Source of the DNA: Zavarzinia aquatilis
GTDB lineage: Bacteria > Pseudomonadota > Alphaproteobacteria > Zavarziniales > Zavarziniaceae
Direction: 5' to 3'
Assembly: GCF_003173035.1 (NCBI RefSeq)
Contig: NZ_QGLE01000014.1
Location: 409-64,408, forward strand
Length of the DNA stretch: 64,000 nt
Made by a program: the position numbers and the translations under genes. Below are positions 17,141 through 25,438 of the stretch, piece by piece; position 1 is the first letter of the stretch; each line of letters begins with the position of its first letter. The notes beneath the pieces are model-generated. The model ran no database searches and was not told the DNA's origin. It saw nothing but the letters and a program-made list of their open reading frames with translations.

Positions 17141-17980
17141 TCACGCCTGCCAGGCGGGACGGCGCTTCTCGAGGAAGGCGGACAGGCCTTCCTTGGCCTC
17201 GTCCGTGGCGCGGCGCTTGGCGATGGAAACGGCGGTCAATTCGCCAAGATCGTCGTCGATTTCCAGGAACTCGATTTCCGCGACCAGGCTCTTCGCCCGG
17301 GCGACGGCGCCGGGGGCGTTGAGGAAAATGGTCTCGATCAGCTTGTCCGCCCGGTGTTCCAGCGCCGGGGCGTCCGGCAGCAGTTCGGAGACGAGGCCGA
17401 TGCGCAGGGCTTCGGCGCCGTCGAAACGCTCGCCGGTCTGGAAATAGCGGCGGCAGTTGCGGGCACCGATGGCGCGCAACACATAGGGCGCGATGGTGGC
17501 CGGCATCAGGCCGATCTTCACTTCCGACAGGGCGAAGGCCGCGTTCGGCGTCGCCAGCGCGATATCGCAGCAGGCGACGAGGCCGACGCCGCCGCCATAG
17601 GCCGGACCATCGACGAGGGCGATGGTCGGCATCGGCAGGCGGTCGAGGCGGGCGAACATCTCGGCGAGGCCGCGCGCGTCTTCCAGATTCTCGTCATAGA
17701 TCTGGCCGGCCTGGCGCCGCATCCAGTTCAGGTCGCCGCCGGCCGAGAAGCTCTTGCCTTCCGCCCGGATGATGACGGCGCGGACGCTGTCCTGATTGCC
17801 GAGGTCGGCGAAGATGGTCGACAGGCGCTCGATCGTCGCCTCGTCGAAGCAATTGTGCTTCTCCGGCTTGGCCAGGGTGACGATGGCGAGGCCCGCCGGG
17901 GTCATCTGCAGGCGGACGCCGGCTTCGAGGTCCGGCTGGGCGAGGCCGGGGGCGATATCCGAAGGTTCGGTCGTGGTCAT
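17141..17980 (-). CDS. enoyl-CoA hydratase/isomerase, methylglutaconyl-CoA hydratase-like
   Basis: Crotonase-fold enzyme of 279 residues. The oxyanion-hole segments are FSAGGDLNWMRR and GPAYGGGVGLVACCDIALAT. The catalytic glutamate lies in FALSEVKIGLMPATIAPYVL, a wording close to methylglutaconyl-CoA hydratases of leucine degradation (LiuC) and related isoprenoid catabolism enzymes. The ATG at 17980 has GAGGA 6 bases upstream. The frame stays open further upstream over the GFA gene, but that extension is antisense-frame noise. It is probably cotranscribed with the upstream GFA gene, which ends 26 bases before it. The companion methylcrotonyl-CoA carboxylase genes are not adjacent. Confidence 0.85.
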   Translation of the reverse strand: MTTTEPSDIAPGLAQPDLEAGVRLQMTPAGLAIVTLAKPEKHNCFDEATIERLSTIFADLGNQDSVRAVIIRAEGKSFSAGGDLNWMRRQAGQIYDENLEDARGLAEMFARLDRLPMPTIALVDGPAYGGGVGLVACCDIALATPNAAFALSEVKIGLMPATIAPYVLRAIGARNCRRYFQTGERFDGAEALRIGLVSELLPDAPALEHRADKLIETIFLNAPGAVARAKSLVAEIEFLEIDDDLGELTAVSIAKRRATDEAKEGLSAFLEKRRPAWQA

Positions 17981-18006
17981 GAAATATCCTCGGCTTGCGG
18001 CTGGGT

Positions 18007-18420
18007 TCAGCCGCCGTGGTGGCTGGCCGGCCATTGCGGCAGGCCGTCCGCGATCTGATAGGAGTCGCCCTTGTCGGCGACGAAGATATGGACCGCCTGG
18101 GCAAGGCCGGTCGGCCCGTCGAAAGCGCCAAGGGCAATGGCGGTGTAAGTCTTGTCCGGCATGTCCCAGAACAGGGAGGCGCCGCATTCCCGGCAGAAAC
18201 CGCGCCGCGCCCGCTCGCTGGAGCGATACCAGGCGAGGCCGCGCTGGTTGTGGAAATTCAGGCGGTCGCGCCGCACCGAGGTATAGGGACCGGGCGCGCC
18301 GTGCCAGCGCCGGCACTGCGAGCAGTGGCAGACGCTGACCTCGCCGAATCGGCCGTGCGCCGTGAAGCGCACCGCGCCGCACAAACACCCGCCTTCGAGG
18401 CTCCTGTTCCGGTCGTCCAT
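18007..18420 (-). CDS. GFA family zinc protein
   Basis: Protein of 137 residues of the GFA (glutathione-dependent formaldehyde-activating enzyme-like) fold. Cysteine motifs are GGCLCGAVRF near the N terminus, VCHCSQCRRWHGA in the middle and FCREC later, matching the two zinc sites of Gfa. Most relatives are not proven formaldehyde-activating enzymes. The ATG at 18420 follows a GGGAGAG site. A second, divergent GFA gene lies at 49.7 kb. Confidence 0.85.
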   Translation of the reverse strand: MDDRNRSLEGGCLCGAVRFTAHGRFGEVSVCHCSQCRRWHGAPGPYTSVRRDRLNFHNQRGLAWYRSSERARRGFCRECGASLFWDMPDKTYTAIALGAFDGPTGLAQAVHIFVADKGDSYQIADGLPQWPASHHGG

Positions 18421-18478
18421 CCTCGACTCTCCCTCGCGCGGCATTGTTCCCGGCGCGCGCCGGAATGCAAATTGAATC

Positions 18479-18901
18479 TCATTCGATATGGCAGGCGCAA
18501 GCCTCGTCCTGACCGCCCCGCGCGAGGTCGTCGAGGATCGGACAGTCCGGCCGGTCGTCGCCATGGCAGGCATCGGCGAGGTGATGCAGGGTGCGGGCCA
18601 TGGCCTGAAGCTCGGCGATCTTGGCTTCCAGCGTCTCGACATGAGCCAATGCCATCTGCTTCACCTCGGCCGAGGCGCGGCGCCGGTCGCGCCAGAGGTC
18701 GAGGAGCCCCGAGATCGCGTCGAGCGAGAAACCGAGATCGCGCGAGCGCCGGATGAAGCGCAGGGTCTCCACATCCCGCCCGGCATAATGGCGATAGCCG
18801 GCGGCGGAGCGGGGCGCCGCGGTCAGCAGGCCGATGCTTTCATAGTGCCGGATCATCTTGGCCGAAACGCCCGAGGCGGCGGCGGCTTCGCCGATGTTCA
18901 T
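18479..18901 (-). CDS. cueR: Cu(I)-responsive MerR-family regulator
   Basis: Dimeric copper-sensing activator of 140 residues. The N-terminal MerR helix-turn-helix is MNIGEAAAASGVSAKMIRHYESIGLL, followed by a long dimerisation helix. The C-terminal metal loop CHGDDRPDCPIL places two cysteines eight residues apart, as in CueR/HmrR, and a further CAC pair sits at the extreme C terminus. It is transcribed after copA with 11 bases between them, and two CueR-type operators lie upstream of copA and copZ (21068-21138). The sensor therefore appears to share an operon with the exporter it controls. Confidence 0.92.
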   Translation of the reverse strand: MNIGEAAAASGVSAKMIRHYESIGLLTAAPRSAAGYRHYAGRDVETLRFIRRSRDLGFSLDAISGLLDLWRDRRRASAEVKQMALAHVETLEAKIAELQAMARTLHHLADACHGDDRPDCPILDDLARGGQDEACACHIE

Positions 18902-18912
18902 GTTCGGTCTCC

Positions 18913-21033
18913 TTACCGGCCTGGGCGCCAGCGGCGCAGGAGCAGGGCATTGCCGAGGACGCTGACGCTGCTGGCCGCCATGGCGATGCCGGCGACCACC
19001 GGCGACAGCAGGCCCGCCGCCGCCAGCGGAATGCCGACGACATTATAGGCGAAGGCCCAGAACAGGTTCGAGCGGATCTTGGCCGAAACCGCCGCCGCGA
19101 GATCGAGGGCGGCGGGCACCAGCCGGGGATCGGGCCGCATCAGGGTGATGCCGGCGGTCGCCAGTGCGACATCGACGCCGCCCGCCATGGCGATGCCGAG
19201 ATCGGCCGCGGCCAGCGCCGGGGCATCGTTCAGCCCGTCGCCCACCATGGCGACCACGCGGCCCTGCCCCCGGTAATCGGCGATGGCGGCCGCCTTGTCG
19301 CCGGGCAGCACTTCGGCGCGCACGTCGCCGATCTTCAGGCGCCGGGCGATGACCTCGGCCGCCGCGCGCCGGTCGCCCGACAGCATGGCGGTGGCGACGC
19401 CCCGTGCCGTCAGCTGCGCCACGGCCTCGGCGCTGCCCGGCCGGTCGCCATCCTCGAAGGCGAAGCGGGCGATGGCCCGGTTACCGGCGAGAAGAATGCT
19501 CTCGGTCGCGCCTTCGGCGATGGTATCGGTCGGCAGCTCGGCGCCCGCCTCGGCGGCGGCGCGGGGGCTGCCCAGAAGGTAGTCGGTGCCTGAAACCGTG
19601 CCCGCGACACCCCGCCCGGCCAGGCTGCGCCCGCCCTCGACCGTCGGCAGGGCGAGATTGCGTGCCTCCGCCGCCCGTCGGAGGGCAAGGCCCAGCGGGT
19701 GGTCGCTGCTCGCCTGCAGGGCGGCGGCGATGGCGAGGACCTCCTCCTCCGTCAGATCGGCCAGCGCCTGCAGGCCGACCAGCCGGGGCTTGCCCTCGGT
19801 CAGGGTGCCGGTCTTGTCGAAGACGACGAGGTCGATGGTACGGGCGGCTTCCAGCGCTGCGGGGTCGCGGATCAGGATGCCGTTCTTCGCGGCAAGCCCG
19901 GTGCCGACCATGATCGCCGCCGGCGTCGCGAGACCAAGGGCGCAAGGACATGCGATCACGAGGACGGCGACGCCATGGATGATCGCCGCCTCCGCCCCCG
20001 CCCCGGCGATCAGCCAGCCGAGGATGGTCAGCGTGGCGATACCGACAACGACCGGCACGAAGATCGCCGAGATCCGGTCGACCAGGCGCTGAATGGGCGG
20101 TTTCGCGCCTTGCGCGTCGGCGACCATGCGCATGATCGTGCCGAGGAACGCCTTGCCGCCGGTCGCCGTCACCCGGACATGCAGCCGCCCCTCGCCATTG
20201 ACCGAGCCGCCGACGACCGCATCGCCCGGCCCCTTGGCGACCGGCAGGCTCTCCCCGGTCAGCAGGGCTTCGTCGAGGGCGGATTCGCCCTCGACGATCA
20301 CACCATCGGCCGGCAGCCGCGCGCCCGAGCGGACGGAGACGACATCGCCCGCCTTCAGACTGTCGGCCGGGACTTCCCGCTCCGCCCCATCGGGGCCGAT
20401 CAGGATCGCCTTGTCGGGCCGCAGGGCCGCGAGGGCGCGCAGGGCCGCGCCCGTCTCGCGCTTCGCCCGCGCCTCCAGATATTTGCCGAGGAGGACGAGG
20501 GTGATCACCGCGGCCGATGCCTCGAAATAGAGGTGATGGCCGCCGTGGACGAACAGCAGATAGAGGCTGAGGCCAAAGGCCGCCGTGGTGCCGAGGGCGA
20601 CCAGCACATCCATGTTGCCGCTGCCGGCGCGCAAGGCTTTCCAGCCATGCAGATAGAAGCGCCAGCCCAGTTGCCCCTGAACGATCCCCGCCAGCGCCAG
20701 CTGCACGATGCCCGGCAGCATCAGCGACGGCACCGCCATGGGCAGCACCAGCGGCAGGGTCAGGCCGACGCCCAGCAGCACTTCCCACAAGCGGGGCGCG
20801 CCCTGCCCGACCGGCGCGGCGAATTCGTCGGCGGCGACGGCGGCTTCGTAGCCCGCATCTTCCACCGCCTCAATCAGGGCGGCGGCGGGGGCCGTGCCCT
20901 GCACCCGGGCGATTTCGGTCGCGAGGTTGACATTGGCCGCGCTGACGCCGGGCACCGCGTTCAACGCCTTTTCCAGCCGCGTCACGCAGGCGGCGCAGGT
21001 CATGCCGTCGATCTTCAGGCTGAGGCTGCTCAT
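18913..21033 (-). CDS. copA: Cu(I)-exporting P1B-type ATPase
   Basis: Inner-membrane ATPase of 706 residues that pumps Cu(I) out of the cytoplasm. It has one N-terminal heavy-metal domain (DGMTCAACVTRLEKAL). The transmembrane metal site is ACPCALGLATP, the actuator loop is LTGESLPV, the phosphorylated aspartate is in DKTGTLTEG, the P1B-specific SSDHPLG follows, and the hinge is MVGDGLNDAPAL. The ATG at 21033 has GGGAAG about 5 bases upstream; an in-frame start at 21069 would overlap the promoter. The promoter region carries a perfect CueR dyad (21068-21088). cueR lies downstream on the same strand and copZ is divergent. Confidence 0.95.
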   Translation of the reverse strand: MSSLSLKIDGMTCAACVTRLEKALNAVPGVSAANVNLATEIARVQGTAPAAALIEAVEDAGYEAAVAADEFAAPVGQGAPRLWEVLLGVGLTLPLVLPMAVPSLMLPGIVQLALAGIVQGQLGWRFYLHGWKALRAGSGNMDVLVALGTTAAFGLSLYLLFVHGGHHLYFEASAAVITLVLLGKYLEARAKRETGAALRALAALRPDKAILIGPDGAEREVPADSLKAGDVVSVRSGARLPADGVIVEGESALDEALLTGESLPVAKGPGDAVVGGSVNGEGRLHVRVTATGGKAFLGTIMRMVADAQGAKPPIQRLVDRISAIFVPVVVGIATLTILGWLIAGAGAEAAIIHGVAVLVIACPCALGLATPAAIMVGTGLAAKNGILIRDPAALEAARTIDLVVFDKTGTLTEGKPRLVGLQALADLTEEEVLAIAAALQASSDHPLGLALRRAAEARNLALPTVEGGRSLAGRGVAGTVSGTDYLLGSPRAAAEAGAELPTDTIAEGATESILLAGNRAIARFAFEDGDRPGSAEAVAQLTARGVATAMLSGDRRAAAEVIARRLKIGDVRAEVLPGDKAAAIADYRGQGRVVAMVGDGLNDAPALAAADLGIAMAGGVDVALATAGITLMRPDPRLVPAALDLAAAVSAKIRSNLFWAFAYNVVGIPLAAAGLLSPVVAGIAMAASSVSVLGNALLLRRWRPGR

Positions 21034-21060
21034 GATGCTTCCCATCGCTAATATGGGGAC

Positions 21061-21091
21061 AGCGGACACCTTCCCAACATGGGAAGGTCAA
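21061..21091 (-). promoter_or_regulatory. CueR-type operator/promoter of copA
   Basis: A perfect 9-3-9 inverted repeat ACCTTCCCA/TGGGAAGGT occupies 21068-21088. On the minus strand it starts just inside a TTGACC -35 (21091-21086), and a spacer of 19 bases leads to TCCGCT (21066-21061) as a weak -10. The long spacer with an internal ACCTTCC/GGAAGGT dyad is the classic MerR/CueR architecture, as at E. coli copA. The start codon of copA is 27 bases further on. Confidence 0.85.
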
Positions 21092-21107
21092 GGATAAAAA
21101 TCGAGCC

Positions 21108-21138
21108 TTGACCTTACCATGATGGGAAGCCCCATCTT
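21108..21138 (+). promoter_or_regulatory. CueR-type operator/promoter of copZ
   Basis: On the plus strand TTGACC (21108-21113) is followed by a 19-base spacer and CATCTT (21133-21138). The spacer holds a degenerate copy of the same dyad (ACCTTACCA, TGA, TGGGAAGCC at 21111-21131). It points toward copZ and stands 20 bases from the copA operator, giving two back-to-back copper-responsive promoters. Confidence 0.75.
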
Positions 21139-21168
21139 TCAGGCATCGCGTATTCAGGAGATACGATC

Positions 21169-21366
21169 ATGCAGACATTGACGGTGACCGGAATGACCTG
21201 CGGCGGCTGCGCCAAATCGGTCGAAAAGGCGGTGACCAAGGCCGCGCCGGACGCCAGCCCCAGCGTCGACCTTGCCTCGGCGACTCTCACCTTCGCCGAC
21301 ACGGCCGACCGCAAGACCGTCATTCAGGCGGTGGAAAAGGCCGGCTTCGGCGTCGCCGCCGCCTGA
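21169..21366 (+). CDS. copZ: copper chaperone, heavy-metal-associated domain
   Basis: A 65-residue single HMA domain with the ferredoxin-like Cu(I)-binding motif TGMTCGGCAKSVEKAV. It is expected to carry Cu(I) to the CopA ATPase or to CueR. CAGGAG lies 8 bases before the ATG. It has its own CueR-like promoter, divergent from copA. The fdhD-mob-moe series starts about 50 bases downstream on the same strand with no obvious terminator between. Confidence 0.93.
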   Translation: MQTLTVTGMTCGGCAKSVEKAVTKAAPDASPSVDLASATLTFADTADRKTVIQAVEKAGFGVAAA

Positions 21367-21418
21367 TCGCGCCTTGCGGGTTGACGGCGCCCCCCGCTTT
21401 GGCGCAAAGCCTTTGGTC

Positions 21419-22267
21419 ATGGACGCCGCCCACCCCGATCAGGACACAGACGACCGCGACACGGCGCAGCGCCATGCCGCGCTCGTCGAGCGGGCTTGCC
21501 TGCGCCGCGACGGTGATGCCGTTGCCGCCGTCGGCGACATTCTGGCCAACGAGGTGGCCATCGCCCTCGTCTACAACGGTGTCTCCCACGCCGTGATGAT
21601 GGCGAGCCCCCTCGACCTCGAGGATTTCGCCATCGGCTTTTCGCTGGCGGAAGGCATCGTCGCCACGGCATCGGAACTCCGCGACATCGCCCGCGCCGAC
21701 CATGACCGGGGCATCAGCCTCGACATCGAGATCCCCGCCGCCCGTTTCGCCCGCCTGAAGGAGCGGCGCCGCGCCCTGACCGGGCGGACCGGCTGCGGCC
21801 TGTGCGGGATCGACAGTCTCGACGAGGCGCTGCGCCCGCCGCCCAGGGTGGTGGGTGGACCGAAGATCGCCGCCGGGGCCATCGCCCGCGCCATGGCGGG
21901 GCTGGCCGCCGGGCAGGTGCTGAACCGCGAGTCTCACGCCGTCCATGCCGCCGGCTGGGCCGGGCGGGAGGGCGATATCCTGCTGCTGCGGGAAGATGTC
22001 GGGCGTCACAATGCGGTCGACAAGCTGACCGGTGCCCTTGCTAGGCAGGGCATCGACCCGGCGGACGGCTTCCTCGCCGTCACCAGCCGCTGCTCGTTCG
22101 AGATCGTGCACAAGGCGGCGACGGCGGGCATCGCCGTGATCGCCTCCGTCTCGGCCCCGACCGATTACGCCGTGCGGCTGGCGGAAGAGGCCGGCATCAC
22201 CCTGATCGCCTTCGCCCGGGGGCAGCGCCATTCGATCTACAGCCGGCCGGAGCGCCTGATCCCATGA
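21419..22267 (+). CDS. fdhD: formate dehydrogenase accessory sulfurtransferase
   Basis: Transfers sulfur from a cysteine desulfurase to the bis-MGD cofactor, which formate dehydrogenases need for activity. The protein has 282 residues. The active-site pair is Cys126 and Cys129 in TGRTGCGLCGIDSL. The C-terminal half shows LLREDVGRHNAVDKLTG and VTSRCSFEIVHKAATAGI, both characteristic of FdhD. The ATG at 21419 was chosen; no strong Shine-Dalgarno is visible, so it may depend on upstream translation. Its stop overlaps mobB by 4 bases (ATGA). No formate dehydrogenase gene is in this window. Confidence 0.95.
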   Translation: MDAAHPDQDTDDRDTAQRHAALVERACLRRDGDAVAAVGDILANEVAIALVYNGVSHAVMMASPLDLEDFAIGFSLAEGIVATASELRDIARADHDRGISLDIEIPAARFARLKERRRALTGRTGCGLCGIDSLDEALRPPPRVVGGPKIAAGAIARAMAGLAAGQVLNRESHAVHAAGWAGREGDILLLREDVGRHNAVDKLTGALARQGIDPADGFLAVTSRCSFEIVHKAATAGIAVIASVSAPTDYAVRLAEEAGITLIAFARGQRHSIYSRPERLIP

Positions 22268-22761
22268 CCAAACTGATCGGCTTCGCCGGCTGGAGTGGCA
22301 GCGGCAAGACCACGCTGGTCACCCGCCTGATCCCCGCGCTGATCGCGACCGGGCGCACGGTTTCGACCATCAAGCACGCGCATCACGATTTCGATGTCGA
22401 CCAGCCGGGCAAGGACAGCCACAACCACCGTGTCGCCGGGGCGGCGGAAGTCATCGTCGCTTCCAGCCGGCGTTTCGCCCTGATGCACGAGCATCGCGGC
22501 GCGTCCGAATGGACGCTGGACCAGCTGCTGGCCAAACTCTCGCCGGTCGATGTCGTCATCGTCGAGGGGTTCAAGCGCGACCCGATCCCCAAGATCGAGG
22601 TTTATCGCGCCGATGTCGGCAAGCCGCTGCTGCAGCCGGACGATCCCCATATCGTCGCCGTCGCCGCGCCCCATGCCCCGGCCGGCATCCCTGTGCCCTG
22701 GCTGAACCTCGACGATCTCGGCGCCATCGTCGATTTCCTGATCGCGGGGCATTACGTTTGA
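22264..22761 (+). CDS. mobB: molybdopterin-guanine dinucleotide biosynthesis protein B
   Basis: Small P-loop GTP-binding adapter of 165 residues that assists MobA in nucleotide attachment to molybdopterin. The P-loop is FAGWSGSGKTTLVTRLI, followed by the histidine-rich KHAHHDFDVDQPGKDSHNH segment and VVIVEGFKRDPIPKIEVYR, which are MobB hallmarks. It starts inside the fdhD stop (ATGA) and its own stop overlaps the TTG start of moeA. Confidence 0.95.
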   Translation: MTKLIGFAGWSGSGKTTLVTRLIPALIATGRTVSTIKHAHHDFDVDQPGKDSHNHRVAGAAEVIVASSRRFALMHEHRGASEWTLDQLLAKLSPVDVVIVEGFKRDPIPKIEVYRADVGKPLLQPDDPHIVAVAAPHAPAGIPVPWLNLDDLGAIVDFLIAGHYV

Positions 22762-23960
22762 GCCGGCAGCCCCTGCTGACCGTCGACGCGGCGCTGGCCC
22801 TGATCGGCGCACGGATCGCGGTGCCGGCGGGTTGCGAGACCGTGCCCGTCGCAGGCGCCGCCGGCCGCGTGCTGGCCCGGCCGGTGCTGGCGAGCGAGGC
22901 CCTGCCCGCCGCCGATAATTCCGCCGTCGACGGCTATGCCCTGCATGGGACGGGCGATAACGCCTGCCGTCTCGTCCCGGGCCGCGCGGCGGCCGGCCAT
23001 CCCTTCCCCCATGCCCTCGCTGCGGGGGAGGCGGTGCGCATCCTGACCGGCGCCGTGGTGCCGGACGGGACAAGCGCGGTCCTGATGCAGGAACAGGCGC
23101 TGATCGAGGGGGACATTTTACGCTGGCAGGGCGATTTGCGCCCCGGTGCCAACATCCGCCGCAAGGGCGAGGTGCTGCGCCCCGGTGAAGCCGCCCTGCC
23201 CGCCGAGCTGCGCCTGACCCCGGTGCACCTCGGCCTGCTGGCCGATCTCGGCGTGACCGAGGTCGGGGTTCGGCCGCGCCTCCGGGTCGCGCTGCTGTCG
23301 AGCGGCGACGAGTTGCGCCCGGCCGGCGCGCCGAAGGCCGCGCATCAGGTGACCGACAGTAACCGGCCGATGCTGCGCGGCTTCCTCGCCGATCTCGGCT
23401 GCGAGGTGAAGGACGGGCCGATCCTGCCGGACGACCGCGCCGCCATCGCCCAGGCCCTGCGCGAGGCCGCGGCCAGCGCCGACCTCGTCATCACTACCGC
23501 CGGCATGTCGGTCGGCGAGGAGGATCACATTCCGGCGATCCTTCATGGCGAGGGGGAGATGATTTTCCACCGCCTCGCCCTGAAGCCGGGCCGGCCCATG
23601 GGCCTTGGCCTGCTGGGGGGTACGCCGGTGCTGGGCCTGCCGGGCAATCCGGGCGCGGTCGCCGTCACCTTCGCCCTGATCGGCCAGATGCTGGTGCGGC
23701 ACCTCGCCGGGGAGGCGCCACGCCCCCTGCCCCGTTACACGGTGCCCGCCGGCTTTGCCTACGAGAAACCGGCGGGCGACCGCGCCCTGCTGCCGGCACG
23801 GCTGAACGGCGGCAAGCTGGAGCGGGTGGCGCGCAACGCCGCCGGAAACCTCGCCTGGGGCGGCGATGCCGAAGGTTTCGCCGACATCGCCGAGGCGACC
23901 ACCAGCATCGCCCCCGGCGATCCCGTGGGTTTCATCCCCTTCGCGGGCGCCCTGCGGTGA
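22758..23960 (+). CDS. moeA: molybdopterin molybdenumtransferase
   Basis: Inserts molybdate into adenylylated molybdopterin. The protein has 400 residues, the normal size. Segments include the N-terminal LPAADNSAVDGYAL, the MoaB/MogA-like domain with SSGDELRPAG, TDSNRPML and TTAGMSVGEEDHI, and the C-terminal GLPGNPGAV. No ATG lies near the family N terminus. The frame can begin with TTG at 22758, overlapping the mobB stop as TTGA and giving MSRQPLLTVDAALALIG, which aligns with family starts. Coupled translation is likely. The mobA gene overlaps its stop by 4 bases (GTGA). Confidence 0.93.
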   Translation: MSRQPLLTVDAALALIGARIAVPAGCETVPVAGAAGRVLARPVLASEALPAADNSAVDGYALHGTGDNACRLVPGRAAAGHPFPHALAAGEAVRILTGAVVPDGTSAVLMQEQALIEGDILRWQGDLRPGANIRRKGEVLRPGEAALPAELRLTPVHLGLLADLGVTEVGVRPRLRVALLSSGDELRPAGAPKAAHQVTDSNRPMLRGFLADLGCEVKDGPILPDDRAAIAQALREAAASADLVITTAGMSVGEEDHIPAILHGEGEMIFHRLALKPGRPMGLGLLGGTPVLGLPGNPGAVAVTFALIGQMLVRHLAGEAPRPLPRYTVPAGFAYEKPAGDRALLPARLNGGKLERVARNAAGNLAWGGDAEGFADIAEATTSIAPGDPVGFIPFAGALR

Positions 23961-24532
23961 AGCCGGCCGGCCTCATTCTGTGCGGCGGCCTGTCCCGCCG
24001 CTTCGGCCGGGGCCCCAAGATGCTGGCGCCGCTGGCCGGGCGGCCACTGGTCGAGCATGTGATCGAGCGGGTGGCGCCGCAGGTCGGCCGCCTCGCCCTC
24101 AATGTGAACGGCGATCCGGCGCCCTATCTCGGCTATGGCCTCGACATCGTGGCCGACACGCTGCCGGGCTATCCCGGGCCGCTGGCGGGCGTGCTTGCCG
24201 GGCTTGCCTGGGCGAAGGGGCCGCTGCTGACCGTGACCGGGGACGAGCCTTTCGTGCCCCGCGACCTCGCGGCGCGCCTTGCCGCCGCCGATGCGCCCGT
24301 CGCCTTCGCGGCATCCCATGGACGGGACCACTGGCTGAGCGCGCTGTGGTCGCCTGCGCTGGCCGACGACCTGCACCACGCCCTGACGATCGAGAAGCTG
24401 GACCGGGTGGGCGGTTTCGTCCGCCGCCATGCCTCGGCGCGGGTCGATTACGGCGACGGGACGCCCGATCCCTTCTTCAACATCAACACGCCCGAAGACC
24501 TGGCCACGGCGGAGTCGATGCTGGCGTCATGA
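23957..24532 (+). CDS. mobA: molybdenum cofactor guanylyltransferase
   Basis: Attaches GMP to Mo-molybdopterin to form the MGD cofactor. The protein has 191 residues. The nucleotide-binding N terminus reads LILCGGLSRRFGRGPKMLAPLAGRPLVEHV (landmark residues 5-35), a slightly degenerate version of LAGGxSxRMGxDK. TVTGDEPFVPRDLAARL carries the metal-binding aspartate, and the C terminus has FFNINTPEDLA. It starts with GTG inside the moeA stop and ends overlapping the lysR start. Confidence 0.92.
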   Translation: MKPAGLILCGGLSRRFGRGPKMLAPLAGRPLVEHVIERVAPQVGRLALNVNGDPAPYLGYGLDIVADTLPGYPGPLAGVLAGLAWAKGPLLTVTGDEPFVPRDLAARLAAADAPVAFAASHGRDHWLSALWSPALADDLHHALTIEKLDRVGGFVRRHASARVDYGDGTPDPFFNINTPEDLATAESMLAS

Positions 24533-25428
24533 TCACGCGGCTCGAATTTCTGCTGGCCCTCGCGCGGGAGCAACATTTCGGCCGGGCGGCCGACGCCTGC
24601 GGCGTGACCCAGCCCACCCTGTCGGCCGGCCTGAAGCAGCTGGAAGCGGAACTCGGTGTCTTGCTGGTCCAGCGCGGCTCGCGCTTCCAGCGCCTGACCC
24701 CCGAGGGGGAAAAGGTGCTGGGCTGGGCCCGGCGCATCGTCGGCGACACGCGGGCGATGCGGCAGGATGTGGAGGCGATGCGCAAGGGCCTGTCGGGTCA
24801 CCTGACCATCGCCGCGATTCCGACCGCCCTGCCCATGGTGCCGGAGTTGACGACGCCGTTCCGCGCCCGCCATCCCAATGTCAGCTTCACCATCCTGTCG
24901 CGCACTTCGGCCGAGGCGCTCGCCCTCGTCGACAATCTCGATGCCGATGCCGCGCTGACCTATCTCGACAACGAGCCGCTGGGCAAGGTGGCCACCGTAC
25001 CCCTGTACCGCGAGCGTTACCGCCTGCTGACCAACCCGGATGCGCCGCTTGGCGACCGCGAGAGCGTGACCTGGGCCGAGGTCGGCGACGTGCCCCTGTG
25101 CCTGCTGACCCCGGACATGCAGAACCGGCGCATCATCAACGCCCTGCTGAAAGCCGCCGGCTGCGTCGCGACGCCGACCCTCGAATCCAATTCGATGATC
25201 GTGCTCTTCGCCCATGTCCGCACCGGCCGCTGGTCGAGCGTGATGCCGGCCAAGCTGGCGGCCACCCTTGGCCTGCCGGAAAACATCCGCTCGATCCCGA
25301 TCCGCGAGCCGGAAGCGGCCCATACCATCGGCCTCGTCGTCGCCGAGCGGGACACCACGACCCCGCTCTGCGCCGCCCTCGTCGCCGAAGCCCGCACCCT
25401 CGCCGCCCGCCTCGACGACGAGGATTGA
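24529..25428 (+). CDS. LysR-family transcriptional regulator
   Basis: LysR-type regulator of 299 residues. The winged helix-turn-helix is MITRLEFLLALAREQHFGRAADACGVTQPTLSAGLKQLEAEL, followed by a two-lobed substrate-binding domain from about residue 90. It is the last gene of the fdhD-mobB-moeA-mobA series and overlaps mobA by 4 bases (ATGA). The N-terminal wording resembles LysR proteins I associate with NAD-dependent formate dehydrogenase (fds) operons, so a role in formate or Moco enzyme control is plausible, but this is inference from context. Its effector is unknown. Confidence 0.88.
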   Translation: MITRLEFLLALAREQHFGRAADACGVTQPTLSAGLKQLEAELGVLLVQRGSRFQRLTPEGEKVLGWARRIVGDTRAMRQDVEAMRKGLSGHLTIAAIPTALPMVPELTTPFRARHPNVSFTILSRTSAEALALVDNLDADAALTYLDNEPLGKVATVPLYRERYRLLTNPDAPLGDRESVTWAEVGDVPLCLLTPDMQNRRIINALLKAAGCVATPTLESNSMIVLFAHVRTGRWSSVMPAKLAATLGLPENIRSIPIREPEAAHTIGLVVAERDTTTPLCAALVAEARTLAARLDDED

Positions 25429-25438
25429 GGCCAACAGG

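Noticed and set aside
17141-18388. Apparent enoyl-CoA hydratase with a long N-terminal extension
   Set aside because: The extension is another frame of the GFA gene; an ATG with GAGGA is present at 17980.
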